A DNA stretch of 35,435 nt from Bacteroidales bacterium (lineage in GTDB: Bacteria > Bacteroidota > Bacteroidia > Bacteroidales > UBA932). The translations under genes and the position numbers were made by a program. The notes under the pieces are model-generated. The model was not told where the DNA came from, made no database searches, and was given only the letters and a program-made list of their open reading frames with translations. Of this stretch, positions 22,664 through 29,543 are shown in pieces. The DNA lies in assembly GCA_017458145.1 (NCBI GenBank), contig JAFTGA010000042.1, positions 1 to 35,435 on the forward strand, read 5' to 3'. The first letter of the stretch is position 1. Every line of letters begins with the position of its first letter.

Positions 22664-24322
22664 ATGAAGGAGTTCGAGATTGTCTGCCCGCTCACGCGGG
22701 AGCCGCGCCTCAAGGAGATCGAGGCCAAGGCCGGGGGGATGAAATGGGTGCTGAAGAAGCGCTCGATCGACGCCCGCAAGGAGCCGGTCTGGCGCTACCA
22801 GTACGAGGCCTATGGCCCGGACGAGACGTATGTCCCGTACGAACTTCCTGAATATCAGGATGTCCACGGGGCGGAGCCGGTCATCGTGGTCGGTGCCGGG
22901 CCTGCCGGGATGTTCGCCGCGCTCAAGCTTCTGGCGCTGGGCCTGCGGCCCGTCATCCTGGAGCGGGGCAAGAACGTGCACGAGCGCAAGTTCGACATGG
23001 CGAAACTGTCGCGCGACGGCATCGTGGATCCGGATTCGAATTACTGCTACGGAGAGGGAGGCGCCGGTGCTTTCTCCGACGGCAAACTCTATACGCGCTC
23101 GTCCAAGCGGGGCGACCTGCGGGAGGTGCTGCATCTGCTCGTCAAGTTCGGTGCGTCGAAGGACATTCTGATCGACGCCCATCCGCATATCGGCTCCGAC
23201 AAGCTCCCGGTCATCGTGGAGAATATCCGCAACTTCATCATCGCCCACGGCGGGGAATACCACTTCAATTCCAGAGTCACATCGATCGGCATCGCTGGCG
23301 AAGCAGGGACGGCAGCCGGGTCTGAAAACCGTAGCCACCCTCGGCTCCGTAAGAGGGAGGGGCCCGATGCCGAAGGCGTTGGGAGGGGTCCGGCGCAGCC
23401 GGACGTTTTCAGGCCCGAGCTGCCGCGCAGCGAAGCCAAAGCGATGCTGGTAAGGACGGCGGACGGGAAGGAGTTCCGGTCCTGGAAAGTGATCCTGGCG
23501 ACGGGCCATTCGGCGCGGGACGTGTACGAGATGCTGCACGCGGCGGGCGGGGCGCTGGAAGCCAAGGGCTTCGCGATGGGCGTGCGCGTGGAGCATCCGC
23601 AGGAGAAGATCAACTGGTGCCAGTACAGCGGACAATGGAAGCCGGGCATCCCGGCGGCGGAGTACTCCTTCGTCGAGCAGGTGGACGGCCGCGGGGTGTT
23701 CTCCTTCTGCATGTGCCCCGGCGGCATCCTGGTGCCTTCCTCAACTGAGGAGCGAACCGTCGTGCTGAACGGAATGTCCAACTCCGGGCGCAGCGGCAAG
23801 TTCGCCAACGCCGGCGTCGTGGTCCAGATCGAGCCGGAAGACGTGCCCGGCGAGGGACCCTTCAAACTGATGGACTTCCAGCACGGTGTGGAGCGCCGGA
23901 TGTATGACTACGCCCAGAGCCAGGGGGCATCCAACCCGATGACGGCTCCGGCGCAGCGGATGGAGGATTTCTGCCTGGGCAAGGTCTCCAAGACCATGCC
24001 GCCGACTTCGTACCATCCCGGCGTGGTGAGCGCGCCGCTGCACGAACTGCTGCCGCCTGTCGTGGCCCTGCGCCTGCAGAAGGCCTTCCCGCGCGTGAAG
24101 ATGCGCAACTACTATACGAATGCCGCCCTGCTGCTCGGCGTGGAGTCCCGTACCTCCTCGCCCGTGCGCATCCCGCGGGATCCCGAGACGCTGGAATATG
24201 TCTCCCTGCCCGGCCTCTATCCATGCGGCGAGGGCGCCGGATACGCAGGTGGCATCGTATCCAGCGCCCTCGACGGGATCAACGTGGCCGCGGCTATTGC
24301 CCGGTCGTTACAAAAGGCTTGA
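22664..24322 (+). CDS. FAD-dependent dehydrogenase-like protein (COG2509 type) with an in-frame repeat insertion
   Basis: This 552-aa flavoprotein has the FAD motif VVGAGPAGMFAALKL after a roughly 75-residue N-terminal domain. It then shows CYGEGGAGAFSDGKLYTRS, ILATGHSARDVYEM and a C-terminal GLYPCGEGAGYAGGIVSSALDG. These are typical of COG2509 uncharacterised FAD dehydrogenases. The start at 22664 lies 10 nt after tsaD and has an AGGAG stretch upstream. Residues about 216-254 (GTAAGSENRS through RPELPR) have no counterpart expected in the family and are encoded by a 114-bp inverted-repeat element that keeps the frame. The insertion falls just before the strand leading to ILATGHS and may form a surface loop. 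The substrate is unknown. The gene's 3' end overlaps the converging DUF362 gene by 29 nt. Confidence 0.86.
   Translation: MKEFEIVCPLTREPRLKEIEAKAGGMKWVLKKRSIDARKEPVWRYQYEAYGPDETYVPYELPEYQDVHGAEPVIVVGAGPAGMFAALKLLALGLRPVILERGKNVHERKFDMAKLSRDGIVDPDSNYCYGEGGAGAFSDGKLYTRSSKRGDLREVLHLLVKFGASKDILIDAHPHIGSDKLPVIVENIRNFIIAHGGEYHFNSRVTSIGIAGEAGTAAGSENRSHPRLRKREGPDAEGVGRGPAQPDVFRPELPRSEAKAMLVRTADGKEFRSWKVILATGHSARDVYEMLHAAGGALEAKGFAMGVRVEHPQEKINWCQYSGQWKPGIPAAEYSFVEQVDGRGVFSFCMCPGGILVPSSTEERTVVLNGMSNSGRSGKFANAGVVVQIEPEDVPGEGPFKLMDFQHGVERRMYDYAQSQGASNPMTAPAQRMEDFCLGKVSKTMPPTSYHPGVVSAPLHELLPPVVALRLQKAFPRVKMRNYYTNAALLLGVESRTSSPVRIPRDPETLEYVSLPGLYPCGEGAGYAGGIVSSALDGINVAAAIARSLQKA
23311..23424. repeat. 114-bp MITE-like inverted-repeat element inside a coding gene
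   Basis: The ends are inverted repeats, GGCAGCCGGGTCTGAAAAC (23311-23329) and GTTTTCAGGCCCGAGCTGCC (23405-23424). Inside is the perfect hairpin GTCCGGC-GCA-GCCGGAC (23388-23404). The interior, read on the minus strand, aligns with the element at 35331-35435 around CCTCCC, CGCTTCG and GGGCCCCTCCC. Its length is a multiple of three and it has no stop in the host frame. No transposase is encoded. Confidence 0.8.
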
Positions 24323-25349
24323 GGTCCTTGGCGGCTTCCTCGGCGGTGATGCGTTTGCCGCCGTTGTCCAGGTCGATGAGGACGTACTTGTCGTTGCCCA
24401 TCCCCATTTCCTTCATATAGGAGAGCTGGCGCAGGCCGTGGCGGGTCTCGATGCGCTCGATCATGTCGTAGTGCTCCTCGGCGGTCATCGCATAGATGAT
24501 ATCCACGCAGGCCTGGTCAATGGCCAGGATGTCGGTGGAGGAGAGGATGCCCACGTTGGGGGTGACGACGGGCTCCGCGGCAACGCCTTCGCAGTCGCAG
24601 GAGACGGACATATTACGCATCACGTTCACGAAGGTGACGTGCTCGCCGAAGTGCCCGAGCGTGGCCTTGGTGGATTCGGTCATGCGCTCCATGAACTCCT
24701 CTTCGGCGATGTTCCACTGGTCGGGAGAACCCGGGCTGGTGTGGATCCAGCCCTTGCCGATGCGGCCGTCGGCGCAGCCGATGCCGATGCTCTTGTTGGA
24801 GCCGCCGAAGCCGCCCTGCGTGTGGCCCTTGAAATGGGTGAGGGCGACCACGGAGTCGTAGTTCAGCAGATGGTTGCCCACGGACATCGCCTGGAACCAC
24901 TTGCCGCCCTCGACGGGGATGGTGACTACGCCTTCTTCATCCATGATGTCCACGGGGCAGAAGGTCCAGCCGTTGACTTCCAGGGTTTTGCGGTGCTGCT
25001 CGGTGGTGTAGCGGTCGCCTTCGTAGTAGGTGTTGGTCTCGATGATGCTGGCTTCGGGCAGATCTTTCTCCAGCAGGGCCTTGACCCATTCGCGCGGGAT
25101 GATGTTGGGACCGTTCTGCTCGCCGGTGTGGAGCTTGACGCCCACGCGTCCGCTGATCTTGCCGTTCACCTGCTCATAGGCCTGGATGAGGCCCTCGGCG
25201 GAGAGGTTGCGGGTGAAATAGACAACGGATTCGTCGCCGGTGCGCTGGTCGTAAGGAAGGTACTTGCTCCCGTCCGGTGCCTGCGGCTTCTGCGTGCAGC
25301 CGAAAAAGGCAAGGATGCTTGATAGAATCATAAAGGGGATTTTTTTCAT
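24294..25349 (-). CDS. DUF362-domain lipoprotein
   Basis: The 351-aa protein has a lipoprotein signal (MKKIPFMILSSILAFFGC, Cys 18) and a DUF362 domain. Recognisable segments are VYFTRNLSAEGLIQAY, GVKLHTGEQNGPN, VVALTHFKGHTQGGFGGSNKSIGIGCA and GILSSTDILAIDQACVDII. DUF362 proteins often accompany Fe-S proteins, but this one lacks an appended ferredoxin; several Cys remain (for example SVSCDCEG). Its biochemical role is not known to me. It is last in a probable deoD-DUF5723-DUF362 operon, 28 nt after the DUF5723 gene. Its 3' end overlaps the converging flavoprotein gene by 29 nt, with both C-termini intact. Confidence 0.85.
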   Translation of the reverse strand: MKKIPFMILSSILAFFGCTQKPQAPDGSKYLPYDQRTGDESVVYFTRNLSAEGLIQAYEQVNGKISGRVGVKLHTGEQNGPNIIPREWVKALLEKDLPEASIIETNTYYEGDRYTTEQHRKTLEVNGWTFCPVDIMDEEGVVTIPVEGGKWFQAMSVGNHLLNYDSVVALTHFKGHTQGGFGGSNKSIGIGCADGRIGKGWIHTSPGSPDQWNIAEEEFMERMTESTKATLGHFGEHVTFVNVMRNMSVSCDCEGVAAEPVVTPNVGILSSTDILAIDQACVDIIYAMTAEEHYDMIERIETRHGLRQLSYMKEMGMGNDKYVLIDLDNGGKRITAEEAAKDLKPFVTTGQ

Positions 25350-25377
25350 TTTTGACAGATAATATAGTTTGATTTGA

Positions 25378-26700
25378 TTATAGATCGTACGTCAGTCCGG
25401 CGGTGATAACGGACGCGGACGGCTTCGAGGGGAGTTCGGTCCCCTTGAACCAGCCGCCGAAGTTGTTCTGCAGGGCGAGGCGGATGCGGAATTTCTCGAT
25501 CCGGAAGGAGCCGACCATCCCGTAGGCCCAGCCATAGGTGTTGTAGCCGAAGTTGGCGGAGAGTTCCAGCCAGTTGAGCGGCTCGACGGCGGCGCCGAAG
25601 CGGGCTTCCATATAGTTCATCGTCCGGTAGAGGGTGGCGGCGCCGGTGAGTCCTACAGTCAACTTGTCGTAGAAGGGCATTTTGTATTTGGCCCCGAGGT
25701 GGAAGTTGATCGGCGTGGCGAGCGCGCGGGCCCGCAGGCCGGATTCCGTGACCTTGACCGTCTCGTTGATCTCCTTGGCCGTGGAGCCGGCGATGCCGAT
25801 AATCTGTGCGATCGAGAATTTATCGCTGTCATAGCTCACCGGATCGAACATCTCGAAGGTGGTGACGGCCAGCCCGCCTTTGCCGTAGAGCCAGCCCATG
25901 AATCCCAGGTCGGTGACGGAGGCGGACAGCGTCAGATAGGGGCTGGGCTGGATGGCGATGCCCAGGTCCACGCCCAGGCCCAGTCCGGTCGGGACCCTGA
26001 GCCCTTTCTTCTTTCCGGTCGCCGGGTCTTGCCAGCGTCCGGTCAGGTTTAGCTCCGCCTCGAGGTAGGTCATCATCTGGTTGTCCTGGAAATACAGGTT
26101 CATCCGGTTGGTCTTGGCATCGAAGGAGAACAGTCCCACCAGCAGCTTGCCCCGCACGCCGACGGTGACGATGTCGGAAAGTTTCTGCGTATAGCCATAG
26201 GCGAATTCGGCATACATGTCGGCGTTGGTGCGTGAATTGCCGAAGTTCAGCATTTCCCCCTGAACGCCTCTTTTGATGAACGCAAAGACGTCCTTGGGAA
26301 TGGTGCACCCCGCGTTGCTCTTGAGGCTCACCTCGAAGGTGTGGAACTTGTCGCCGCGCCGGATGCCGTACGCCGCCAGGGAATAGTTCAGGAACGCTGA
26401 ATAAAAATTGTCCGGCTTCAGGCCGCCGAGGAACTGCTCCTCCGGCACGGACGGGTGGAATCCGCTGACGATCTTGCCTCCGTTTTCGAAGAGGAGGCTC
26501 GAGGCGCCGATATTGGCGCGGTTCATCATCGAAGCGTTCCCGATGCTGAGGAAGTCGTGGTCCGGGGTCAGCGCCGGGTTGAGGCGGAAGGTATGCCGGC
26601 TGCTGTTCAGCAGGAAATCTTCCATGCCGCCCTGCGCCATCGCGGGAGCGGAGATCAGGCAGGCCAGAAGAAGCGAAGAAAGGAAACGGTTACAGGTCAT
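25378..26700 (-). CDS. Outer-membrane beta-barrel protein, DUF5723-like
   Basis: The 440-aa protein has a signal peptide (MTCNRFLSSLLLACLISAPAMAQ). The mature chain is rich in alternating beta strands with frequent Gly and aromatic residues, and ends in a strand (SASVITAGLTYDL) suited to outer-membrane insertion. The early RHTFRLNPALTPDHDFLSIGNASMMNRANIG segment and overall layout fit the Bacteroidetes DUF5723 family of predicted outer-membrane proteins, whose function is unknown. It lies 29 nt after deoD on the same strand and precedes the DUF362 lipoprotein gene. A role in envelope maintenance or transport is possible but not shown. Confidence 0.83.
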   Translation of the reverse strand: MTCNRFLSSLLLACLISAPAMAQGGMEDFLLNSSRHTFRLNPALTPDHDFLSIGNASMMNRANIGASSLLFENGGKIVSGFHPSVPEEQFLGGLKPDNFYSAFLNYSLAAYGIRRGDKFHTFEVSLKSNAGCTIPKDVFAFIKRGVQGEMLNFGNSRTNADMYAEFAYGYTQKLSDIVTVGVRGKLLVGLFSFDAKTNRMNLYFQDNQMMTYLEAELNLTGRWQDPATGKKKGLRVPTGLGLGVDLGIAIQPSPYLTLSASVTDLGFMGWLYGKGGLAVTTFEMFDPVSYDSDKFSIAQIIGIAGSTAKEINETVKVTESGLRARALATPINFHLGAKYKMPFYDKLTVGLTGAATLYRTMNYMEARFGAAVEPLNWLELSANFGYNTYGWAYGMVGSFRIEKFRIRLALQNNFGGWFKGTELPSKPSASVITAGLTYDL

Positions 26701-26729
26701 AGGGGATCATAGGTTGATTAGGAATAACG

Positions 26730-27437
26730 TCAGACGAGCGACAGGGCCACTTCCATCATCTGGGTAAAGGTGGTCCGGCGCTGTTCGGAGGTCGTGACCG
26801 CGCCGGTGATGATGTGGTCGGAGATGGTGTTGATCACGAGGGCCCGCCTGCCGGCGCGCGCCGCGTTCATATACAGGGCGGACGCCTCCATCTCTACGGC
26901 TAGCACGCCCATCTTGCGCCATTTCTCCGTCTGCGGATTGTCGGAATAGAAGACATCCGAGGACAGGACGTTGCCAACCTTGTAGCGGAATCCGTGCTGC
27001 TCGCAGAAGTCGGCGGCGCTGCGCAGCAGGCCGAAGTCGGCGACCGGGGCGAACGTGCCGGGCAGGCCGAACTGGGCGCCGTAGTTGGAGTCCGTGCAGG
27101 CGCCCATCACGAGGACGAGGTCGCCCAGTTGCAGGTCGGTATCGTATGCGCCGGCGGAGCCCACGCGGATGATGGTCTGCACGCCGTAGAAGTTGAACAG
27201 CTCATAGGTATAGATGCCGATGGACGGGATGCCCATCCCGTGGCCCATCACGCTGACGCGCTTGCCCTGATACGTGCCGGTGAATCCGAGCATGCCGCGG
27301 ACCCCGTTGAACTGGACGATGTCCTGCAGGAAGGTGTCGGCCATGAATTTGGCGCGGAGCGGATCTCCGGCCATGATGACGGTCCCGGCGATATCACCGT
27401 ACTGTGCTTCGATGTGTGGAGTAGGTATGCTTGCCAT
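26730..27437 (-). CDS. deoD: Purine-nucleoside phosphorylase, DeoD type
   Basis: DeoD splits purine (deoxy)nucleosides with phosphate into base and (deoxy)ribose 1-phosphate for salvage. The 235-aa length and motifs are typical: [25 protein letters not shown] at the N-terminus, [22 protein letters not shown], and [14 protein letters not shown] with the base-recognising Glu. DHIITG comes near the end. The start at 27437 gives [12 protein letters not shown], the family N-terminus; the frame stays open far upstream only because it is antisense to mnmA. It is first in a minus-strand operon and divergent from mnmA across 111 nt. A -7-like GATTTTTG lies just before its start. Confidence 0.94.
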   Translation of the reverse strand: MASIPTPHIEAQYGDIAGTVIMAGDPLRAKFMADTFLQDIVQFNGVRGMLGFTGTYQGKRVSVMGHGMGIPSIGIYTYELFNFYGVQTIIRVGSAGAYDTDLQLGDLVLVMGACTDSNYGAQFGLPGTFAPVADFGLLRSAADFCEQHGFRYKVGNVLSSDVFYSDNPQTEKWRKMGVLAVEMEASALYMNAARAGRRALVINTISDHIITGAVTTSEQRRTTFTQMMEVALSLV

Positions 27438-27510
27438 AAGCAAAAATCTTTGTACAAAATACGAAGATACGAAAAAAACACTGTTTTTGTCCACTCTGCG
27501 GCCTGGAGTT

Positions 27511-27541
27511 TTTGCCTTGCAGGCAGAAATGTTTAATTTTG
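27511..27541 (+). promoter_or_regulatory. Promoter of mnmA
   Basis: TTTG (27511-27514), a 19-bp spacer and TAATTTTG (27534-27541) match the Bacteroidetes consensus fully. The -7 box ends 7 nt before the mnmA start codon, giving a leader of at most a few bases. Confidence 0.75.
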
Positions 27542-27548
27542 CATCGAT

Positions 27549-28817
27549 ATGAAGATTTGTGTAGGACTTTCCGGAGGCGTGGACTCCAGCGTGGCCGCCT
27601 TGCTGCTCAAGCGGCAGGGCTACGACGTGTTCGCGATGTTCATGCAGAACTGGCACGACACCGAGGGGACGCTCCACGGTGACTGCGAGTGGGAGGAAGA
27701 CCGGTTCGTGGCCGAAATGGTCGCGCGCAAGATCGGCATCCCGTTCTATTTCATCGATCTGAGCAAGCAGTACCGCCAGCGCGTGGTGGACTATATGTTC
27801 GACGAGTACGCCAAGGGGCGTACACCTAATCCGGACGTGCTGTGCAACCGCGAGATCAAGTTCGACGCCTTCCTGCAGGCGGCGCAGCGCCTGGGGGCCG
27901 ATTATGTGGCCACGGGCCACTATTGCCGCAAGGAGACGCTTCCGGACGGCACCTGCCGCATCCTGGAGGGGACCGACCCCAACAAGGACCAGAGCTACTT
28001 TCTCTGCCAGCTCACGCAGGAGCAGCTGTCCCGGGCGCTGTTCCCCATCGGGGATATCTGCAAGCCCGAGGTGCGGCGCCTCGCCCGGGAAGCGGACCTG
28101 CCGTCGGCCGACAAGAAGGACTCCCAGGGCATCTGCTTCGTGGGCAAGGTGGACCTGCCGGTCTTCCTGCAGCAGCAGCTCGCGAGCGTGGATGGCGACG
28201 TGGTGGAGGTGTATGGCGCGTACTATGCGGATTCGGCGAAATTCGCCCGCGACCGGGAGCTGATCGCGAAGGGCTCGGACCTGACGGACGGCGAGTTGCT
28301 CGAACTGTCCACCCCGATCGACTATTCGGATATCCGCTTCGAGACGGAGACGTACCGCTCCGGCAGGCACCATATCAAGAAGACGCGCGACAAGGCGCAT
28401 CCCTGGGCCCGGCGCATCGGCCGCCACGAAGGCGCCCAGTTCTATACCATCGGCCAGCGCAAGGGCCTGGGCATCGGCGGCCACGCCAGCCCGGTGTTCG
28501 TGATCGCGACCGACATCGCGCGCAATATCATTTATGTCGGGGAAGGGGAGAACCACCCCGGCCTGCTGCGTTCCTGCCTGCGCATCGCTCCGGACGAGAT
28601 CCATTGGATCCGGCCGGACCTGGCCATGCAGGCCGGAGAAGACCGCCGCTACCGCGTGCGCATCCGCTACCGCCAGCCCCTGCAGGACGCCACCCTGCTG
28701 ATGCGGGAAGGCGGCCTCTACATCCTCTTCGACCAGCCCCAGCGCAGTATCACCCCCGGCCAGTTCGCCGTCTGGTACGCCCCCGACGGCGAGATGCTCG
28801 GCAGCGGGGTGATCTGA
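27549..28817 (+). CDS. mnmA: tRNA-specific 2-thiouridylase
   Basis: MnmA makes 2-thiouridine at wobble position 34 of tRNAs for Lys, Glu and Gln. The 422-aa protein has the PP-loop SGGVDSS (8-14), catalytic C99 in NPDVLCN, catalytic C196 in SQGICFVG, the tRNA-binding [12 protein letters not shown], and the C-terminal beta-barrel with [13 protein letters not shown]. It is longer than the roughly 360-380 residues usual for MnmA. About 55 extra, charged residues lie between FLQQQL and [11 protein letters not shown] (around 215-295). A shorter insertion at this position occurs in other Bacteroidetes as I recall. The gene is divergent from deoD and has its own consensus promoter. A hairpin terminator follows. 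Confidence 0.95.
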   Translation: MKICVGLSGGVDSSVAALLLKRQGYDVFAMFMQNWHDTEGTLHGDCEWEEDRFVAEMVARKIGIPFYFIDLSKQYRQRVVDYMFDEYAKGRTPNPDVLCNREIKFDAFLQAAQRLGADYVATGHYCRKETLPDGTCRILEGTDPNKDQSYFLCQLTQEQLSRALFPIGDICKPEVRRLAREADLPSADKKDSQGICFVGKVDLPVFLQQQLASVDGDVVEVYGAYYADSAKFARDRELIAKGSDLTDGELLELSTPIDYSDIRFETETYRSGRHHIKKTRDKAHPWARRIGRHEGAQFYTIGQRKGLGIGGHASPVFVIATDIARNIIYVGEGENHPGLLRSCLRIAPDEIHWIRPDLAMQAGEDRRYRVRIRYRQPLQDATLLMREGGLYILFDQPQRSITPGQFAVWYAPDGEMLGSGVI

Positions 28818-28861
28818 ACCGGGAGGGGCGCCAGACCGCCCGCGGTGCGTAAGACGCGGGT

Positions 28862-28895
28862 CCTGGATGGACTCATCCGGGCATTTTCGTTTTTC
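28862..28895 (+). terminator. Probable terminator of mnmA
   Basis: CCTGGATG (28862-28869) pairs with CATCCGGG (28874-28881), including one G-U pair, around a 4-nt loop. The T-rich run CATTTTCGTTTTT follows. It lies 44 nt after the mnmA stop and upstream of the cdd -7 box, whose possible -33 region overlaps the T-run. Confidence 0.6.
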
Positions 28896-28915
28896 GGAGA
28901 TTATTGCTAAATTTG
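28885..28915 (+). promoter_or_regulatory. Promoter of cdd
   Basis: TAAATTTG (28908-28915) is a perfect -7 box; TTTC at 28885-28888 is a near -33 match at 19-bp spacing. ATTATTGCTAAATTTG (28900-28915) is identical to the region before tsaD. The box is 21 nt from the start codon. Confidence 0.55.
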
Positions 28916-28936
28916 AAAGATTTAACCGCATAAGGT

Positions 28937-29410
28937 ATGACCGAACGAGCAATCAACATCTCCTATCAGGAGTACAATTCTATCGAGGAACTGAATCCGG
29001 AGGACCGGGAACTGGCCGCCGAGGCCATCCAGGCCATGGGAGGCGCATACGCACCGTATTCTCATTTCCACGTGGGGGCTGCTGTGCGTATGTCGAACGG
29101 ACAGATCGTCCGGGGAGCGAACCAGGAGAACGCCGCCTTCCCGTCCGGACTCTGCGCCGAGCGGACGGCGATGTTTGCCGCCAGTGCCCGGTATCCCAAC
29201 AAGGATATGCTGAGCATCGCCCTTGCAGGGGGCGTGTACGGGCGGCTGGCTTCGGAGCCCGCCACGCCTTGCGGAGCCTGCCGTCAGGTGATGGCCCAGT
29301 ACCAGGCCAAGTCCGGCAAGCCGATGAGCGTGATCATGATTTCGTCGGACAAGATCTGGAAATTCAAAAAAGTGGACGATATTCTTCCGCTCATCTTCAA
29401 CAGCATTTGA
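28937..29410 (+). CDS. cdd: Cytidine deaminase
   Basis: Cdd deaminates cytidine and deoxycytidine to uridine forms in pyrimidine salvage. The 157-aa protein has the zinc motif CAE (C73, E75) in [11 protein letters not shown] and the second pair C112 and C115 in PCGACRQ, the standard three-Cys zinc site of the small tetrameric type. [13 protein letters not shown] (38-50) is the substrate loop. The length is slightly above the usual 130-140 because of an N-terminal extension ([20 protein letters not shown]), which I recall as common in Bacteroidetes. The SRP RNA gene follows 20 nt later with its own -7 box. Confidence 0.94.
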   Translation: MTERAINISYQEYNSIEELNPEDRELAAEAIQAMGGAYAPYSHFHVGAAVRMSNGQIVRGANQENAAFPSGLCAERTAMFAASARYPNKDMLSIALAGGVYGRLASEPATPCGACRQVMAQYQAKSGKPMSVIMISSDKIWKFKKVDDILPLIFNSI

Positions 29411-29418
29411 TTTTTTGT

Positions 29419-29426
29419 TATATTTG
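29419..29426 (+). promoter_or_regulatory. -7 box of the SRP RNA gene
   Basis: TATATTTG matches TAnnTTTG perfectly. It ends 4 nt before the first paired base of the SRP RNA (29431), which calibrates the distance from -7 box to transcription start in this genome at about 5 nt. Confidence 0.65.
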
Positions 29427-29430
29427 CAGC

Positions 29431-29527
29431 GGGAAAGTCGTACACGACCAGCTCCCTCTGAACTCCCCCAGGGCCGGAAGGCAGCAAGGGTAGGAGGTCG
29501 TAGCGGTGCGATGTGCTAAGCTTTCCC
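29431..29527 (+). ncRNA. ffs: Small bacterial SRP RNA (4.5S type)
   Basis: The RNA forms the scaffold for Ffh in co-translational protein targeting. The conserved apical domain is visible at about 29466-29495 as CCCAGGGCCGGAAGGCAGCA, containing the GGAA tetraloop and the symmetric and asymmetric loop bases that bind the Ffh M domain. The molecule's ends pair perfectly: GGGAAAG at 29431-29437 with CTTTCCC at 29521-29527. At 97 nt it is the short form without an Alu domain. Seven T residues follow (29528-29534), giving a terminator. It has its own -7 box. Confidence 0.92.
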
Positions 29528-29534
29528 TTTTTTT
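29521..29534 (+). terminator. Intrinsic terminator of the SRP RNA
   Basis: The 3' strand of the SRP RNA terminal stem (CTTTCCC) runs directly into seven T residues, so the RNA's own fold acts as terminator. The next start codon lies only 9 nt after the T-run. Confidence 0.7.
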
Positions 29535-29543
29535 GTATCCCCT

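Noticed and set aside
27438-28952. N-terminal extension of deoD running through mnmA on the minus strand
   Set aside because: DeoD begins at [12 protein letters not shown] as in the family; the upstream part is antisense to mnmA and has no homology signal.
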